From an uncultured Bacteroidales bacterium (GTDB taxonomy: Bacteria; Bacteroidota; Bacteroidia; Bacteroidales; Muribaculaceae), in the NCBI GenBank assembly GCA_900549375.1, contig URNY01000029.1, positions 1 through 20,969 of the forward strand: a DNA stretch of 20,969 nt. Direction: 5' to 3'. How positions within the stretch are numbered: the first letter of the stretch is position 1; each line of letters begins with the position of its first letter. Positions 5,269 through 13,493 of the stretch are shown piece after piece. Position numbers and translations under genes: made by a program. The notes beneath the pieces are model-generated. The model was not told the DNA's origin, made no database searches, and saw only the letters and a list, made by a program, of their open reading frames with translations.

Positions 5269-6507
5269 ATGAAACTGTTTACAAAGGGAAATATCGGACC
5301 GGTAGAATTGCGCAACCGCACCATACGTTCGGCGGCGTTCGAAGGTATGGGCCGCGACAACGGTCCTACGGATATGCTTCGCGACTACCATCTGTCGGTG
5401 GCCCGCGGAGGTGTCGGCATGACCACGCTTGCCTATGCCGGTGTGAACCGTTCGGCCCTGAGCTTTACCACTCAGCTCTGGCTGCGTCCTGAGATCGTGC
5501 CTCAATTGCGCGAGATCACCGACGGCATTCATGCCGCCGGAGCGAAGGCCTCCATACAGATAGGCCATTGCGGAAATATGACCCATCGCTCTACGGCCGG
5601 AGGCACTCCGGTAGGCGCCTCCACCGGATTCAATCTCTATTCACCCACGTTCTGCCGCGGCCTGCGTAAGGATGAACTCCCCGCGATGGCCCGCGATTTC
5701 GGCGAGGCAGTGCGAGTTGCCCGCGATGCCGGGTTCGACTGCGTAGAGGTACATGCCGGCCACGGTTACCTCATCTCGCAGTTCCTCTCGCCCTATACCA
5801 ACCGCCGGCGCGACGAATATGGCGGCACGCTCGAGAACCGCATGAAATTCATGAAGATGTGTCTCGACGAAGTGATGAATGCCGCCGGCTCCGATATGGG
5901 AGTGCTCGTGAAGACAAACATGCGCGACGGCTTTCGGGGAGGTCTCGAAATCGACGACTGCCTGCGGGTGGCCCGCGAGATCGAAGCCAGCGGAGTCCAT
6001 GGCATCGTGCTTTCCGGAGGATTCGTGAGCAAAGCCCCGATGTACGTGATGCGAGGTCGCATGCCCATCTTCTCGATGACTTACTATATGAAGCAGTTGT
6101 GGCTCAAATACGGTGTCCGTGCCGTCGGCCGCTTCATGATCCCGCATGTGCCCTTCAAAGAGCTCTATTTTCTCGAAGACGCCCGTCTTTTCCGCCGCGA
6201 GCTGAACCTCCCGCTTGTATATGTGGGAGGTGTCGTTAGCCGCGAGGGGGCCGACCGTGTTCTGGACGACGAAGGCTTTGACTTCGTGCAGATGGGCCGT
6301 GCGCTGCTCAACGAGCCCGATTTCGTGAACCGCATGAAGGCCGACGAATGCCACCGCTGCGGCTGCGATCATGTGAACTACTGCATCGCCCGCATGTATT
6401 CGCGCGAGATGGCATGTCACAAGCATTGCACCGACCTGCCGCGCCCCATCCTGCGAGAGATTGAGAAAGTGAAACGCCTCAACGCCGCCGAAGAGGGAAA
6501 CGAGTGA
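5269..6507 (+). CDS. Old Yellow Enzyme-type flavin oxidoreductase, probable steroid ene-reductase
   Basis: 412-residue FMN TIM-barrel protein of the NADH:flavin oxidoreductase family related to 2,4-dienoyl-CoA reductase and BaiCD/BaiH. Visible: N-terminal GNIGPVELRNR, IQIGHCG (97-103), VEVHAGHGYLISQFLSPYTN (substrate/flavin motif, about 159-178), RRDEYGG, and FMN-phosphate loops VGG (319-321) and MGRALLNEP (342-350). A C-terminal Cys cluster (C361, C364, C366, C372, C383, C387) sits where relatives bind 4Fe-4S, but the spacing C-x2-C-x7-C-x10-C differs from the usual C-x2-C-x3-C-x11-C. The C-terminal FAD/NAD(P)H domain of full-length relatives (about 640-670 residues) is absent. The start is ATG 5269; longer upstream frames overlap the SRD5A gene. 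Context suggests 5-beta- or delta-4/delta-1 reduction; which one is unknown. Confidence 0.85.
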   Translation: MKLFTKGNIGPVELRNRTIRSAAFEGMGRDNGPTDMLRDYHLSVARGGVGMTTLAYAGVNRSALSFTTQLWLRPEIVPQLREITDGIHAAGAKASIQIGHCGNMTHRSTAGGTPVGASTGFNLYSPTFCRGLRKDELPAMARDFGEAVRVARDAGFDCVEVHAGHGYLISQFLSPYTNRRRDEYGGTLENRMKFMKMCLDEVMNAAGSDMGVLVKTNMRDGFRGGLEIDDCLRVAREIEASGVHGIVLSGGFVSKAPMYVMRGRMPIFSMTYYMKQLWLKYGVRAVGRFMIPHVPFKELYFLEDARLFRRELNLPLVYVGGVVSREGADRVLDDEGFDFVQMGRALLNEPDFVNRMKADECHRCGCDHVNYCIARMYSREMACHKHCTDLPRPILREIEKVKRLNAAEEGNE

Positions 6508-6520
6508 ATACGCCCAAACC

Positions 6521-7330
6521 ATGAAACAGGACAAAGATATACGGGGAAAACTGGCCGTGGTTACCGGTGCCAGCAGTGGCATAGGACTCTGCTTCTGCCG
6601 CGAGCTCGCCTCGCGCGGCTGCGGACTCGTGATGGTAAGCAACCAGCGCGAACAGCTCGAAGCCTGCGCCGTATCCCTCGCCGGCGAATTCGGCGTTCCT
6701 GCGATGCCACTTTACATGGACCTGACGTCTCCATCCTCCGCCGATGAGATTATGGATTACCTCGATTCCAGAAGTCTTCAGCCGGATTATCTGCTCAACA
6801 ACGCCGGCATTTTCTCATTCCGGCCCATCACGGAGAGTTCCCCCGGTCTCCTCGACTGCTTCATCCGTCTGCATGTAGAAGCCGTAACGCTGCTGAGCCG
6901 GGCCTTCGCCCTCCGCTTCGCCGCCCAAGGTCACGGCCGCATCCTGAACATGTCGTCAATGTCATGCTGGATGCCGATGCCCGGGATCGCCATGTATTCA
7001 GCTACTAAAGCCTATATCCGCGTCTTCAGTCGCGCGCTCCATTACGAGATGCGCGACTCCGGAGTGACAGTCACCGTGGCCTGCCCCGGCGGAATAGCCA
7101 CCGACCTCTTTGGCCTTTCCGAGCCGCTGAAAAAACTGGCAGTCAACATCCGCGTGCTCGACACCCCCGAGCGCTTCGCCTGCAAGGCTCTGAACAAAAT
7201 GCTGGCAGGGCGCCGGCAATACATCAACGGAATGATCAACCGAATTTCAATCCTTTTTGTAGCATCTCTTCCCACATCAGTGAGGATGTTGATAAAGCGG
7301 AAGATGCTCGATAAAGGCATAAGGCGATGA
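6521..7330 (+). CDS. Short-chain dehydrogenase/reductase (candidate hydroxysteroid dehydrogenase A)
   Basis: 269-residue classical SDR. The Rossmann motif TGASSGIG (15-22), NNAG (93-96), the catalytic Ser of NMSS (145/146) and YSATK (Y159, K163) are all intact, followed by PGGIATDLF. The C-terminus has a hydrophobic stretch (NRISILFVASLP) and a basic end, as in membrane-associated SDRs of the DltE/YqjQ and 17-beta-HSD12 type, which may bring it near the membrane reductase. Expected reaction: NAD(P)-dependent oxidation/reduction of a hydroxyl, plausibly the steroid 3-OH. It starts 13 nt after the flavoenzyme stop, clearly one operon. Substrate and stereochemistry cannot be read from sequence. 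Confidence 0.85.
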   Translation: MKQDKDIRGKLAVVTGASSGIGLCFCRELASRGCGLVMVSNQREQLEACAVSLAGEFGVPAMPLYMDLTSPSSADEIMDYLDSRSLQPDYLLNNAGIFSFRPITESSPGLLDCFIRLHVEAVTLLSRAFALRFAAQGHGRILNMSSMSCWMPMPGIAMYSATKAYIRVFSRALHYEMRDSGVTVTVACPGGIATDLFGLSEPLKKLAVNIRVLDTPERFACKALNKMLAGRRQYINGMINRISILFVASLPTSVRMLIKRKMLDKGIRR

Positions 7331-7360
7331 TCCTCCTCAAATTAAATACCTTCCAACCCT

Positions 7361-8155
7361 ATGAAAAAGGGAATTAAACTATCGATCTCCAACATCCCCG
7401 CGGGTCTGCCCGTGATGGTGACCGGCGCCACCGGAAGCATCGGCCGCGAGATATGCCGCGCCTTGGGACGTCTTGGCGTTCCACTCATCATGGCATGCCG
7501 CTCCGAGACGAGGTTTGCCGACGTCTATGGCCGTATACTGAAGGATATCCCGCAGTTCGACGCCCGCTGGCTTCCCCTCGATCTCTCCTCGTCGGCCCGC
7601 GTCACTGAAAGCGTGACCATGCTCAAAGACACCCGGCTGGCCGGAGTGATCAACAACGCCGGCACCATGGAGCGCCGCTTCAGCCGGAGCGAAGACGGAC
7701 CAGAGCTGACGATGAACGTGAACTTTCACAACACCCGTCTGCTCAACCAGCTTCTGCTCCCCAACGTTGCCGAAGGAGGGTCGATCGTATTCACCACCTC
7801 CCTCACGCGGCGCCGCTGGCCCCAGACGCATCTCCCGCTCGAAGTCGACGCCCGCTCCTTCGGACAGCTCACCACCTACAGTCTCTCCAAAGCGTGGATC
7901 ACCCGCTTCGCAGCAAAGTTCGCTCAGGAAGCCGCCCATCACGGCGTGAAAGTGAACTGCGCCGACCCCGGCATCGTCGATTCCTCCATGATACACATGG
8001 ACCGCTGGTTCGACCCGATAGCCGACGTGGTGTTCCGCCCGCTCATCCGCACCCCCCGCAACGGAGCCGTGCCCGCCCTCCGCGCCCTCTTCAGCGGCGA
8101 GACGGGGCGCATCTTCACCCTCCGCGGCGACATGCGAAACCGCATTCCCCAATAA
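7361..8155 (+). CDS. Short-chain dehydrogenase/reductase (candidate hydroxysteroid dehydrogenase B)
   Basis: 264-residue SDR of a different subfamily from its neighbour, resembling retinol-dehydrogenase/WWOX-like enzymes. TGATGSIG (21-28) forms the dinucleotide loop; an Arg after the second strand (ACRSETRF) suggests NADP(H) preference. NNAG (98-101), Ser147 (FTTSLTRR), and YSLSK (Y173, K177) complete the catalytic set; PGIVDSSM follows. It starts 30 nt after the first SDR stop and shares its GC-rich composition. Presence of two unlike SDRs next to two ene-reductases suggests separate roles, for example 3-alpha and 3-beta (or two positions), but that is inference. The protease gene follows after 41 bp. 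Confidence 0.83.
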   Translation: MKKGIKLSISNIPAGLPVMVTGATGSIGREICRALGRLGVPLIMACRSETRFADVYGRILKDIPQFDARWLPLDLSSSARVTESVTMLKDTRLAGVINNAGTMERRFSRSEDGPELTMNVNFHNTRLLNQLLLPNVAEGGSIVFTTSLTRRRWPQTHLPLEVDARSFGQLTTYSLSKAWITRFAAKFAQEAAHHGVKVNCADPGIVDSSMIHMDRWFDPIADVVFRPLIRTPRNGAVPALRALFSGETGRIFTLRGDMRNRIPQ

Positions 8156-8196
8156 AAAACAACCGCATGCCCAATAAGAACAAATCAGAACGAGAT

Positions 8197-11100
8197 ATGA
8201 AAAAACTACTTATCGCATTAGCGTTCACCCTGCCGGGCATAGCCTCGGCAGCCGAAGCCCCCATGTGGGTGCGCGACGCCCGGATCTCTCCCGACGGGAG
8301 CAAAGTGGCGTTTTCCTACAAAGGAGACATCTTCACCGTGCCCTATCAGGGCGGCGAAGCAGTAAGGCTCACATCCGGCCCCTCCTACGAGAGCTCGCCC
8401 GTATGGTCGCCCGACGGGAGCCGTATCGCCTTCGCCTCCGACCGCAACGGCGGCCGCGACGTCTACGTAATGTCGGCCGATGGGGGAGTGCCCGTCCGGC
8501 TCACATTCGACTCCACTTCCGAAATTCCCGAGGCATTCAGCGCCGACGGCAAAGATGTGATCTTCTCAGCCGTGATCCAGGATCCGGCATCGAGCGCCCA
8601 CGCCCCGATGCGCTATCAGGGCGAACTCTACCGCGTGCCCGCCGACGGCGGCCGGGTCACGCAGGTGCTGGCCGTTCCTGCGGTGAATCTCTCCGTGCTT
8701 CCCGATGGCTCATTCCTGTACGAAGATGTGAAAGGTCTCGAAGACAAATGGCGCAAACACCATACATCTTCTGTGACGCGTGATATCTGGATCTACAACC
8801 CCGCCAACGACACCTATCAGAACCTCACCTCGCGCGAAGGGGAAGACCGCAATCCGGCACTCTCCGCGAAAGGTGATAAATATTACTTCCTCAGCGAGCG
8901 CGACGGCGGATCGTTCAATGTATACTCCTCGCCGCTGAAAGCCGGGGCGCAGCCCACCAGGCTCACCGATTTCAAGAATCATCCCGTGCGCTTCCTCAGC
9001 GCCGGTGCCGGCGACCGTCTCGCATTTGTCTACGACGGCGAGCTCTACACCATGCAGCCCGGCTCGGCGCCCCGTAAGATGGCCATAAACCTCACCGACG
9101 ATGCCTCCGACGCAGTGCAGACTATTCCGTTCTCCACCGTGGAAGGAGCCGTGGTCTCTCCCGACGGCAAGCAGGTGGCATATACAGTGAGGGGAGAGGT
9201 GTTCGTTTCCTCCACGGAATACCCCTCCATCAAGCAGATCACCCACACGCCCGCCCTCGAAGAGCGCCTCTCCTGGGGCTCCGACGGCCGCACGCTCTAT
9301 TACGGTTCGCTCCGTTCGGGCCGCAGCAACATCTACAAGGCCTCGATCAAGCGCTCCGACGACCCCAACTTCTCCAACGCCACCCTCATTGAAGAGACGG
9401 CTCTCTTCCCCGACGATGGCGTAGAGCGCGGCTATCCCTCCATCTCTCCCGACGGCAAGAAGATGGCCTTCATCGAAGACCGCCGCATCCTCAAGGTGAT
9501 GGATCTTGCCTCCAAGGCCGTGAAGACACTCTCCGAAGACAAGGTCACCAACTACCGTACAGGTGGTTATGACGTGGCATGGAGCCCCGACAGTCGCTGG
9601 CTCACCCTTGAGATCATGAACCCGATGCACGATCCCTACGGCGATATAGCCATGGTGGATGTCGAGACCGGTGAATTCATATCGCTCACCAACACCGGAT
9701 ATTTCGACGAGCGTCCCCGCTTCACGGCCGACGGCAACGCCGTTGTCTTCGCTTCAGAACGCTACGGCATGCGCAACCACGCCTCCTGGGGTTCTGAGTA
9801 TGACGTGATGATGGTGTTCCTCAACAAGGAGGCCTACGATAAATACCGCCTCTCCGAAGAAGATTTCGCACTCCTCAAAGAGGTGGAGGACCAGCAGAAG
9901 AAAGCCGCCAAGAAAACCGACGGCAAGAAAGGCTCATCCAAGAAAGGGAAAGCCTCGAAAGATGATGTGAAGAAAGATGAGGAGAAGTCCCCGGCGGTGA
10001 AGATCGACCGCGAAGGAATTCAGGAAAGAATCGTCCGGCTCACTCCCAACTCCTCCGACCTCAGTGACTTCGCCATATCCAAAGATGGCTCCGACCTTTA
10101 CTACCTCTCTGCATTCGAGCAGGGTTACGACCTCTGGAAACGCGACCTGCGCAAAGGTGATGTCTCGCTCGTGAAGAAACTCGATTCCGACGGCTCCCGC
10201 ATTCAGGCCGACAGCGACGGCAACCTCTGGCTTACAGGCTCGACGGTGAAGAAATTCAATCCCAAATCGAAAGAGACGAAAAACGTTTCGCTGAGAGGGA
10301 AAGTGAAAATCGATCCCGCTCTTGAGCGCGAGGCCATGCTCGACTATGTGGCCAACGAAGCCCGGGAGCGCTTCTATCTTCCCGAGATGCCTGTCGACTG
10401 GGACGCATACGTGGGCGCCTATCGCCGCTTCCTGCCCCACATCAACAACAACTATGACTTCGCCGACCTCCTCAGCGAATTGCTCGGCGAGCTGAACGTG
10501 TCGCATTCCGGCGGACGCTATTATCCCGACGGCGCCACCGATCCGACGGCCTCTCTCGGCCTTCTGTTCGACATGCGCAAGGCAGGCGACGGCCTCGTTG
10601 TGGATGAGATAGTGGCCGGCGGTCCCTTCGACCGCGCCACGAAGCGCGTGCGCCCCGGCGACGTAGTGGAATCCATCAACGGCGAGAAGATAACGTCCGA
10701 CGCCGACTGGGAACATCTGCTCAACAATACCGCTCGCCGCAAGACCCTCGTGTCGCTCTATAGCCCGGCATCGGGCGAGCGCTGGGAAGAGGTGGTGCTT
10801 CCCATTAGCGCGGGCGCCATGAACGAGCTCCTTTACCGCCGCTGGATAAAGAGCCGCGAAGAGGCCGTCGACAGCCTCTCAGGCGGTCGCCTCGGCTATC
10901 TCCATCTGCGCTCCATGAGCGACGACAGCTTCCGCGACATCTATTCCAAACTTCTCGGCAAATACTTCAACAAAGAGGGCGTGGTGATCGACACCCGCTG
11001 GAATGGCGGCGGCCGTCTGCATGAAGACATCGAGGTGCTCTTCAGCGGTGAGAAATACCTCACGCAGGAGGTTCACGGACGCCCCACGGGCGAGATGCCC

Positions 11101-11469
11101 TCGCGCCGCTGGAACAAACCCTCCGTCATGATCACCGGCGAGGCCAACTACAGCAACGCCCACGGCACTCCCTGGGTCTACCGCTATAAGAAGCTCGGCA
11201 AGATAGTGGGTATGCCCGTGCCCGGCACCATGTCGAGCGTGAACTGGATCACGCTCCAGGATCCGTCGCTCGTGTTCGGCGTGCCCGTCGTTGCATTCCG
11301 TACGGGCGAAGGCAATGTGCTCGAAAACACTCAGCTTGAGCCCGACATCAAGGTTGCAAACCGTCCGGAAGATGTGGTCCGCGGCCGCGACGCCCAGCTC
11401 GAGACCGCCGTGCGCTCCCTCCTCACCGACATCGACGCCCGGAAAGTAACGAAGAAATCCGGAAAATAA
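8197..11469 (+). CDS. Secreted tricorn-type S41 protease
   Basis: 1090-residue serine protease homologous to archaeal tricorn, with a signal peptide (MKKLLIALAFTLPGIASA), so it acts in the periplasm or outside. Order: two beta-propeller regions (about 20-680) rich in PD40/TolB repeats such as ISPDGSKVAFSY and WSPDGSRIAFASDRNGG; a Lys/Ser-rich low-complexity insert at about 563-600; the C1 domain with VSHSGG; a PDZ domain (about 788-870); and the S41 catalytic domain. The probable triad is H770 (NVSHSGG), S986 (NYSNAHG) and E1043 (VLENTQLEPD), matching tricorn His746/Ser965/Glu1023. The ATG at 8197 is chosen for the signal peptide; the ATG at 8167 would add 10 residues. It lies in line with the reductase operon and is followed by a strong terminator. 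It probably degrades oligopeptides; a role in steroid metabolism is not evident. Confidence 0.9.
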   Translation: MKKLLIALAFTLPGIASAAEAPMWVRDARISPDGSKVAFSYKGDIFTVPYQGGEAVRLTSGPSYESSPVWSPDGSRIAFASDRNGGRDVYVMSADGGVPVRLTFDSTSEIPEAFSADGKDVIFSAVIQDPASSAHAPMRYQGELYRVPADGGRVTQVLAVPAVNLSVLPDGSFLYEDVKGLEDKWRKHHTSSVTRDIWIYNPANDTYQNLTSREGEDRNPALSAKGDKYYFLSERDGGSFNVYSSPLKAGAQPTRLTDFKNHPVRFLSAGAGDRLAFVYDGELYTMQPGSAPRKMAINLTDDASDAVQTIPFSTVEGAVVSPDGKQVAYTVRGEVFVSSTEYPSIKQITHTPALEERLSWGSDGRTLYYGSLRSGRSNIYKASIKRSDDPNFSNATLIEETALFPDDGVERGYPSISPDGKKMAFIEDRRILKVMDLASKAVKTLSEDKVTNYRTGGYDVAWSPDSRWLTLEIMNPMHDPYGDIAMVDVETGEFISLTNTGYFDERPRFTADGNAVVFASERYGMRNHASWGSEYDVMMVFLNKEAYDKYRLSEEDFALLKEVEDQQKKAAKKTDGKKGSSKKGKASKDDVKKDEEKSPAVKIDREGIQERIVRLTPNSSDLSDFAISKDGSDLYYLSAFEQGYDLWKRDLRKGDVSLVKKLDSDGSRIQADSDGNLWLTGSTVKKFNPKSKETKNVSLRGKVKIDPALEREAMLDYVANEARERFYLPEMPVDWDAYVGAYRRFLPHINNNYDFADLLSELLGELNVSHSGGRYYPDGATDPTASLGLLFDMRKAGDGLVVDEIVAGGPFDRATKRVRPGDVVESINGEKITSDADWEHLLNNTARRKTLVSLYSPASGERWEEVVLPISAGAMNELLYRRWIKSREEAVDSLSGGRLGYLHLRSMSDDSFRDIYSKLLGKYFNKEGVVIDTRWNGGGRLHEDIEVLFSGEKYLTQEVHGRPTGEMPSRRWNKPSVMITGEANYSNAHGTPWVYRYKKLGKIVGMPVPGTMSSVNWITLQDPSLVFGVPVVAFRTGEGNVLENTQLEPDIKVANRPEDVVRGRDAQLETAVRSLLTDIDARKVTKKSGK

Positions 11470-11495
11470 CATAAACGCAACAATTTTTTGAGACT

Positions 11496-11537
11496 CCGGT
11501 CTCTCCCCTGCATCCACGGGGAGAGACCGGTTGTTTT
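11496..11537 (+). terminator. Rho-independent terminator of the reductase/protease operon
   Basis: Perfect 13-bp stem (11496-11508 with 11518-11530; left arm CCGGTCTCTCCCC), 9-nt loop, then TTGTTTT. It lies 26 nt past the protease stop codon. Confidence 0.88.
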
Positions 11538-11550
11538 ATATATTGTTGTT

Positions 11551-11575
11551 TTATACTTTAAGGAACAGAGTATAA
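11551..11575 (+). repeat. Dispersed short palindromic element, copy 5 with changed arms
   Basis: Arms TTATACT (11551-11557) and AGTATAA (11569-11575) flank the loop TTAAGGAACAG. Compared with copy 4 (TTAGACT/AGTCTAA) the fourth arm position changed from G-C to T-A on both sides, so pairing is kept. Confidence 0.65.
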
Positions 11576-11582
11576 GAATAAA

Positions 11583-11614
11583 ATTGCCTGATAGAGGGAA
11601 ATTTGTTAATTTTG
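11583..11614 (+). promoter_or_regulatory. Promoter of the acyl-CoA synthetase gene
   Basis: ATTG (11583-11586), 20 nt, TAATTTTG (11607-11614); one mismatch in the -33 element. Predicted start near 11619, 24 nt before the ATG at 11643. Confidence 0.65.
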
Positions 11615-11642
11615 CACTGAAAATTCGATATAGACAGAGAAG

Positions 11643-13480
11643 ATGGCAAACAGACTGGTTGAGATGATTTCCGCCAACGCCCGGAAATATGGCGATCGCG
11701 AGGTGTATCGCTTTTGCTGGCGTAAAGATGGAGAATGGCTCTCCACCTCCTGGAGCGACTTCGCGCTCCAGACCGAAGTGGCGGCCAAGGCCCTGGCGAT
11801 GCTCGGCCTTGCCGAGAAAGACACCGTGGCGATATGCTCGCCCAACACTCCCCAGATACTCATCACCGAGTTCGGCGCGTTCCGCAATCGTCTGGCAGCC
11901 ATCCCGATATATGCCAGCAGTTCGCAGGCTCAGTTTGATTTCATAGTCTCCAACGGCGGCGCGCGCGTGCTCTTCGTCGGCGACCGTCATCAGTATCCGC
12001 TTGCCTATACCTACTGGAAAAACCATCCCGAGTCCGTGAGCCGCATCGTGGTGTTCAAGAACGACGGTCTTGAGCTTTTCGCCGACGACAACATCACCAT
12101 CTTCTGGGATGATTTCGTGCGTCTCGGCATGTCGGCGCCCGAGGAGATAGCCCGCGAGGTCGAAGCCCGCAGCGAGCGCGCACTGCCCGACGACATGGCC
12201 ACGCTCATCTATACATCCGGCACCACCGGCGAACCAAAAGGCGTGGTGATAACCCATTCCAACTACAACGCCGCCATTGAAGAGCATCTGCGCATGCTCA
12301 CCTCCATCAACGATTCCGACCTTTCGATGGCCTTCCTGCCCATGTCGCATATCCTTGAGAAGGCATGGAGCTTTTTCTGCCTTACCCGAGGTGTGGCGAT
12401 AGCCGTGAACTATGACCCCCGCCTGATTCAGGACACTATCCATGAGGTTCATCCGAACCTCATGTGCTGCGTGCCCCGTTTCTGGGAAAAGGTATATGCC
12501 GGCGTAAAAGAGAAGATAGCGGGCATGAGCCGCTTTCAGCGCCTGATGGTGTCGCGTGCGCTGCATGTGGGCAAACGCCGCAATATCGGCTATGGTCGCC
12601 TCGGCCGCAAGGTTCCCCTGCTGCTCGAAAAGGAATATTCCTTCTGGAACGCACGCATATTCTCCAAGCTAAAGCAGGCCATAGGCATCCCCAATCCCAA
12701 CTTCTTTCCGACGGCTGGCGCTCCGCTCAGCGACCGCATCTGCGAATTCCTGCGCAGTGTCGGCATAGATGTGATTGTGGGCTATGGACTAAGCGAGACC
12801 ACGGCCACTGTGAGCTGTTTCCCCGAAAAGGATTATGAGATCGGCACCGTAGGACGTCCTCTGCCCGGCGTGCATGTCCGCATAGATGAGAACGGAGAGA
12901 TTCTGGTGAAAGGTCCGACAGTGACGCCCGGCTATTACAACAATCCGGAGGCCAATGCCGCAGCCTTTACCTCCGACGGCTATTTCCGCACCGGCGACGC
13001 CGGCCATTTTCACCCTCCGGCGCCCTCGTGCTCACTGAGCGTGTAAAGGATCTTTTCAAAACTTCCAACGGCAAATATGTGGCTCCGCAGATGCTTGAGA
13101 GCCGCCTTGCCGAAAACAAATATATCGACGAGGTGGCCGTGATCGGCGACCGCCGCAAGTTCGTCACGGCCCTTGTGGTGCCCAACCTCTCGCAACTGCG
13201 CCGATGGGCCGAAAAGGAGGGCGTCGACGCTTCCGACACCGCCGCGCTTTGCGCCGACCCGCGCACCGTCGGCTTCATCATGTCGGAGATCAACAAGGTG
13301 CAAGCCGATGTGGCCGAATATGAGAAAATCAAGCGCATCACTCTTCTGCCTCATCATTTCTCGATAATGAACGGAGAGGTCACCAACACCATGAAAGTGC
13401 GCCGCCCGGTGGTGGCCAAAAGATACGCCGCCGAAATCGAGGCGATGTACAGCGATGCCGATGCCCCTTCAAAACATTGA
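11643..13480 (+). pseudogene. Long-chain acyl-CoA synthetase (AMP-forming), frameshifted
   Basis: Would encode an AMP-dependent fatty-acid:CoA ligase of about 612 residues, the normal family length. Frame 1 (11643-13046) carries the adenylation core: LIYTSGTTGEPKG P-loop (188-200), FLPMSHILEKAW, FFPTAGAPLSDR, VGYGLSETTATVS and DGYFRTGDAG (about 446-455). It then goes out of frame at about 13011-13020, reads a short alien tail and stops at 13044-13046. The frame shifted by one base restores SGALVLTERVKDLFKTSNGK, the hinge/C-terminal domain, and MKVRRPVV with the expected catalytic Lys, ending at 13480. A single missing base or a -1 slip near CAC CCT CCG explains it. Both halves are otherwise intact, so this may be a recent mutation or a sequence error. 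prfB follows 13 nt after the end. Confidence 0.85.
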
Positions 13481-13493
13481 AAACAACTGAACG

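Noticed and set aside
5641..6642. Long minus-strand ORFs opposite GC-rich genes
   Set aside because: They mirror the codon pattern of real genes on the plus strand and show no motifs; the same holds for those at 7379-8152, 8710-9630, 11331-12566 and 13380-14507.
7894..8196. Upstream extension of the protease frame
   Set aside because: It overlaps the second SDR and would bury the signal peptide that starts at 8197.
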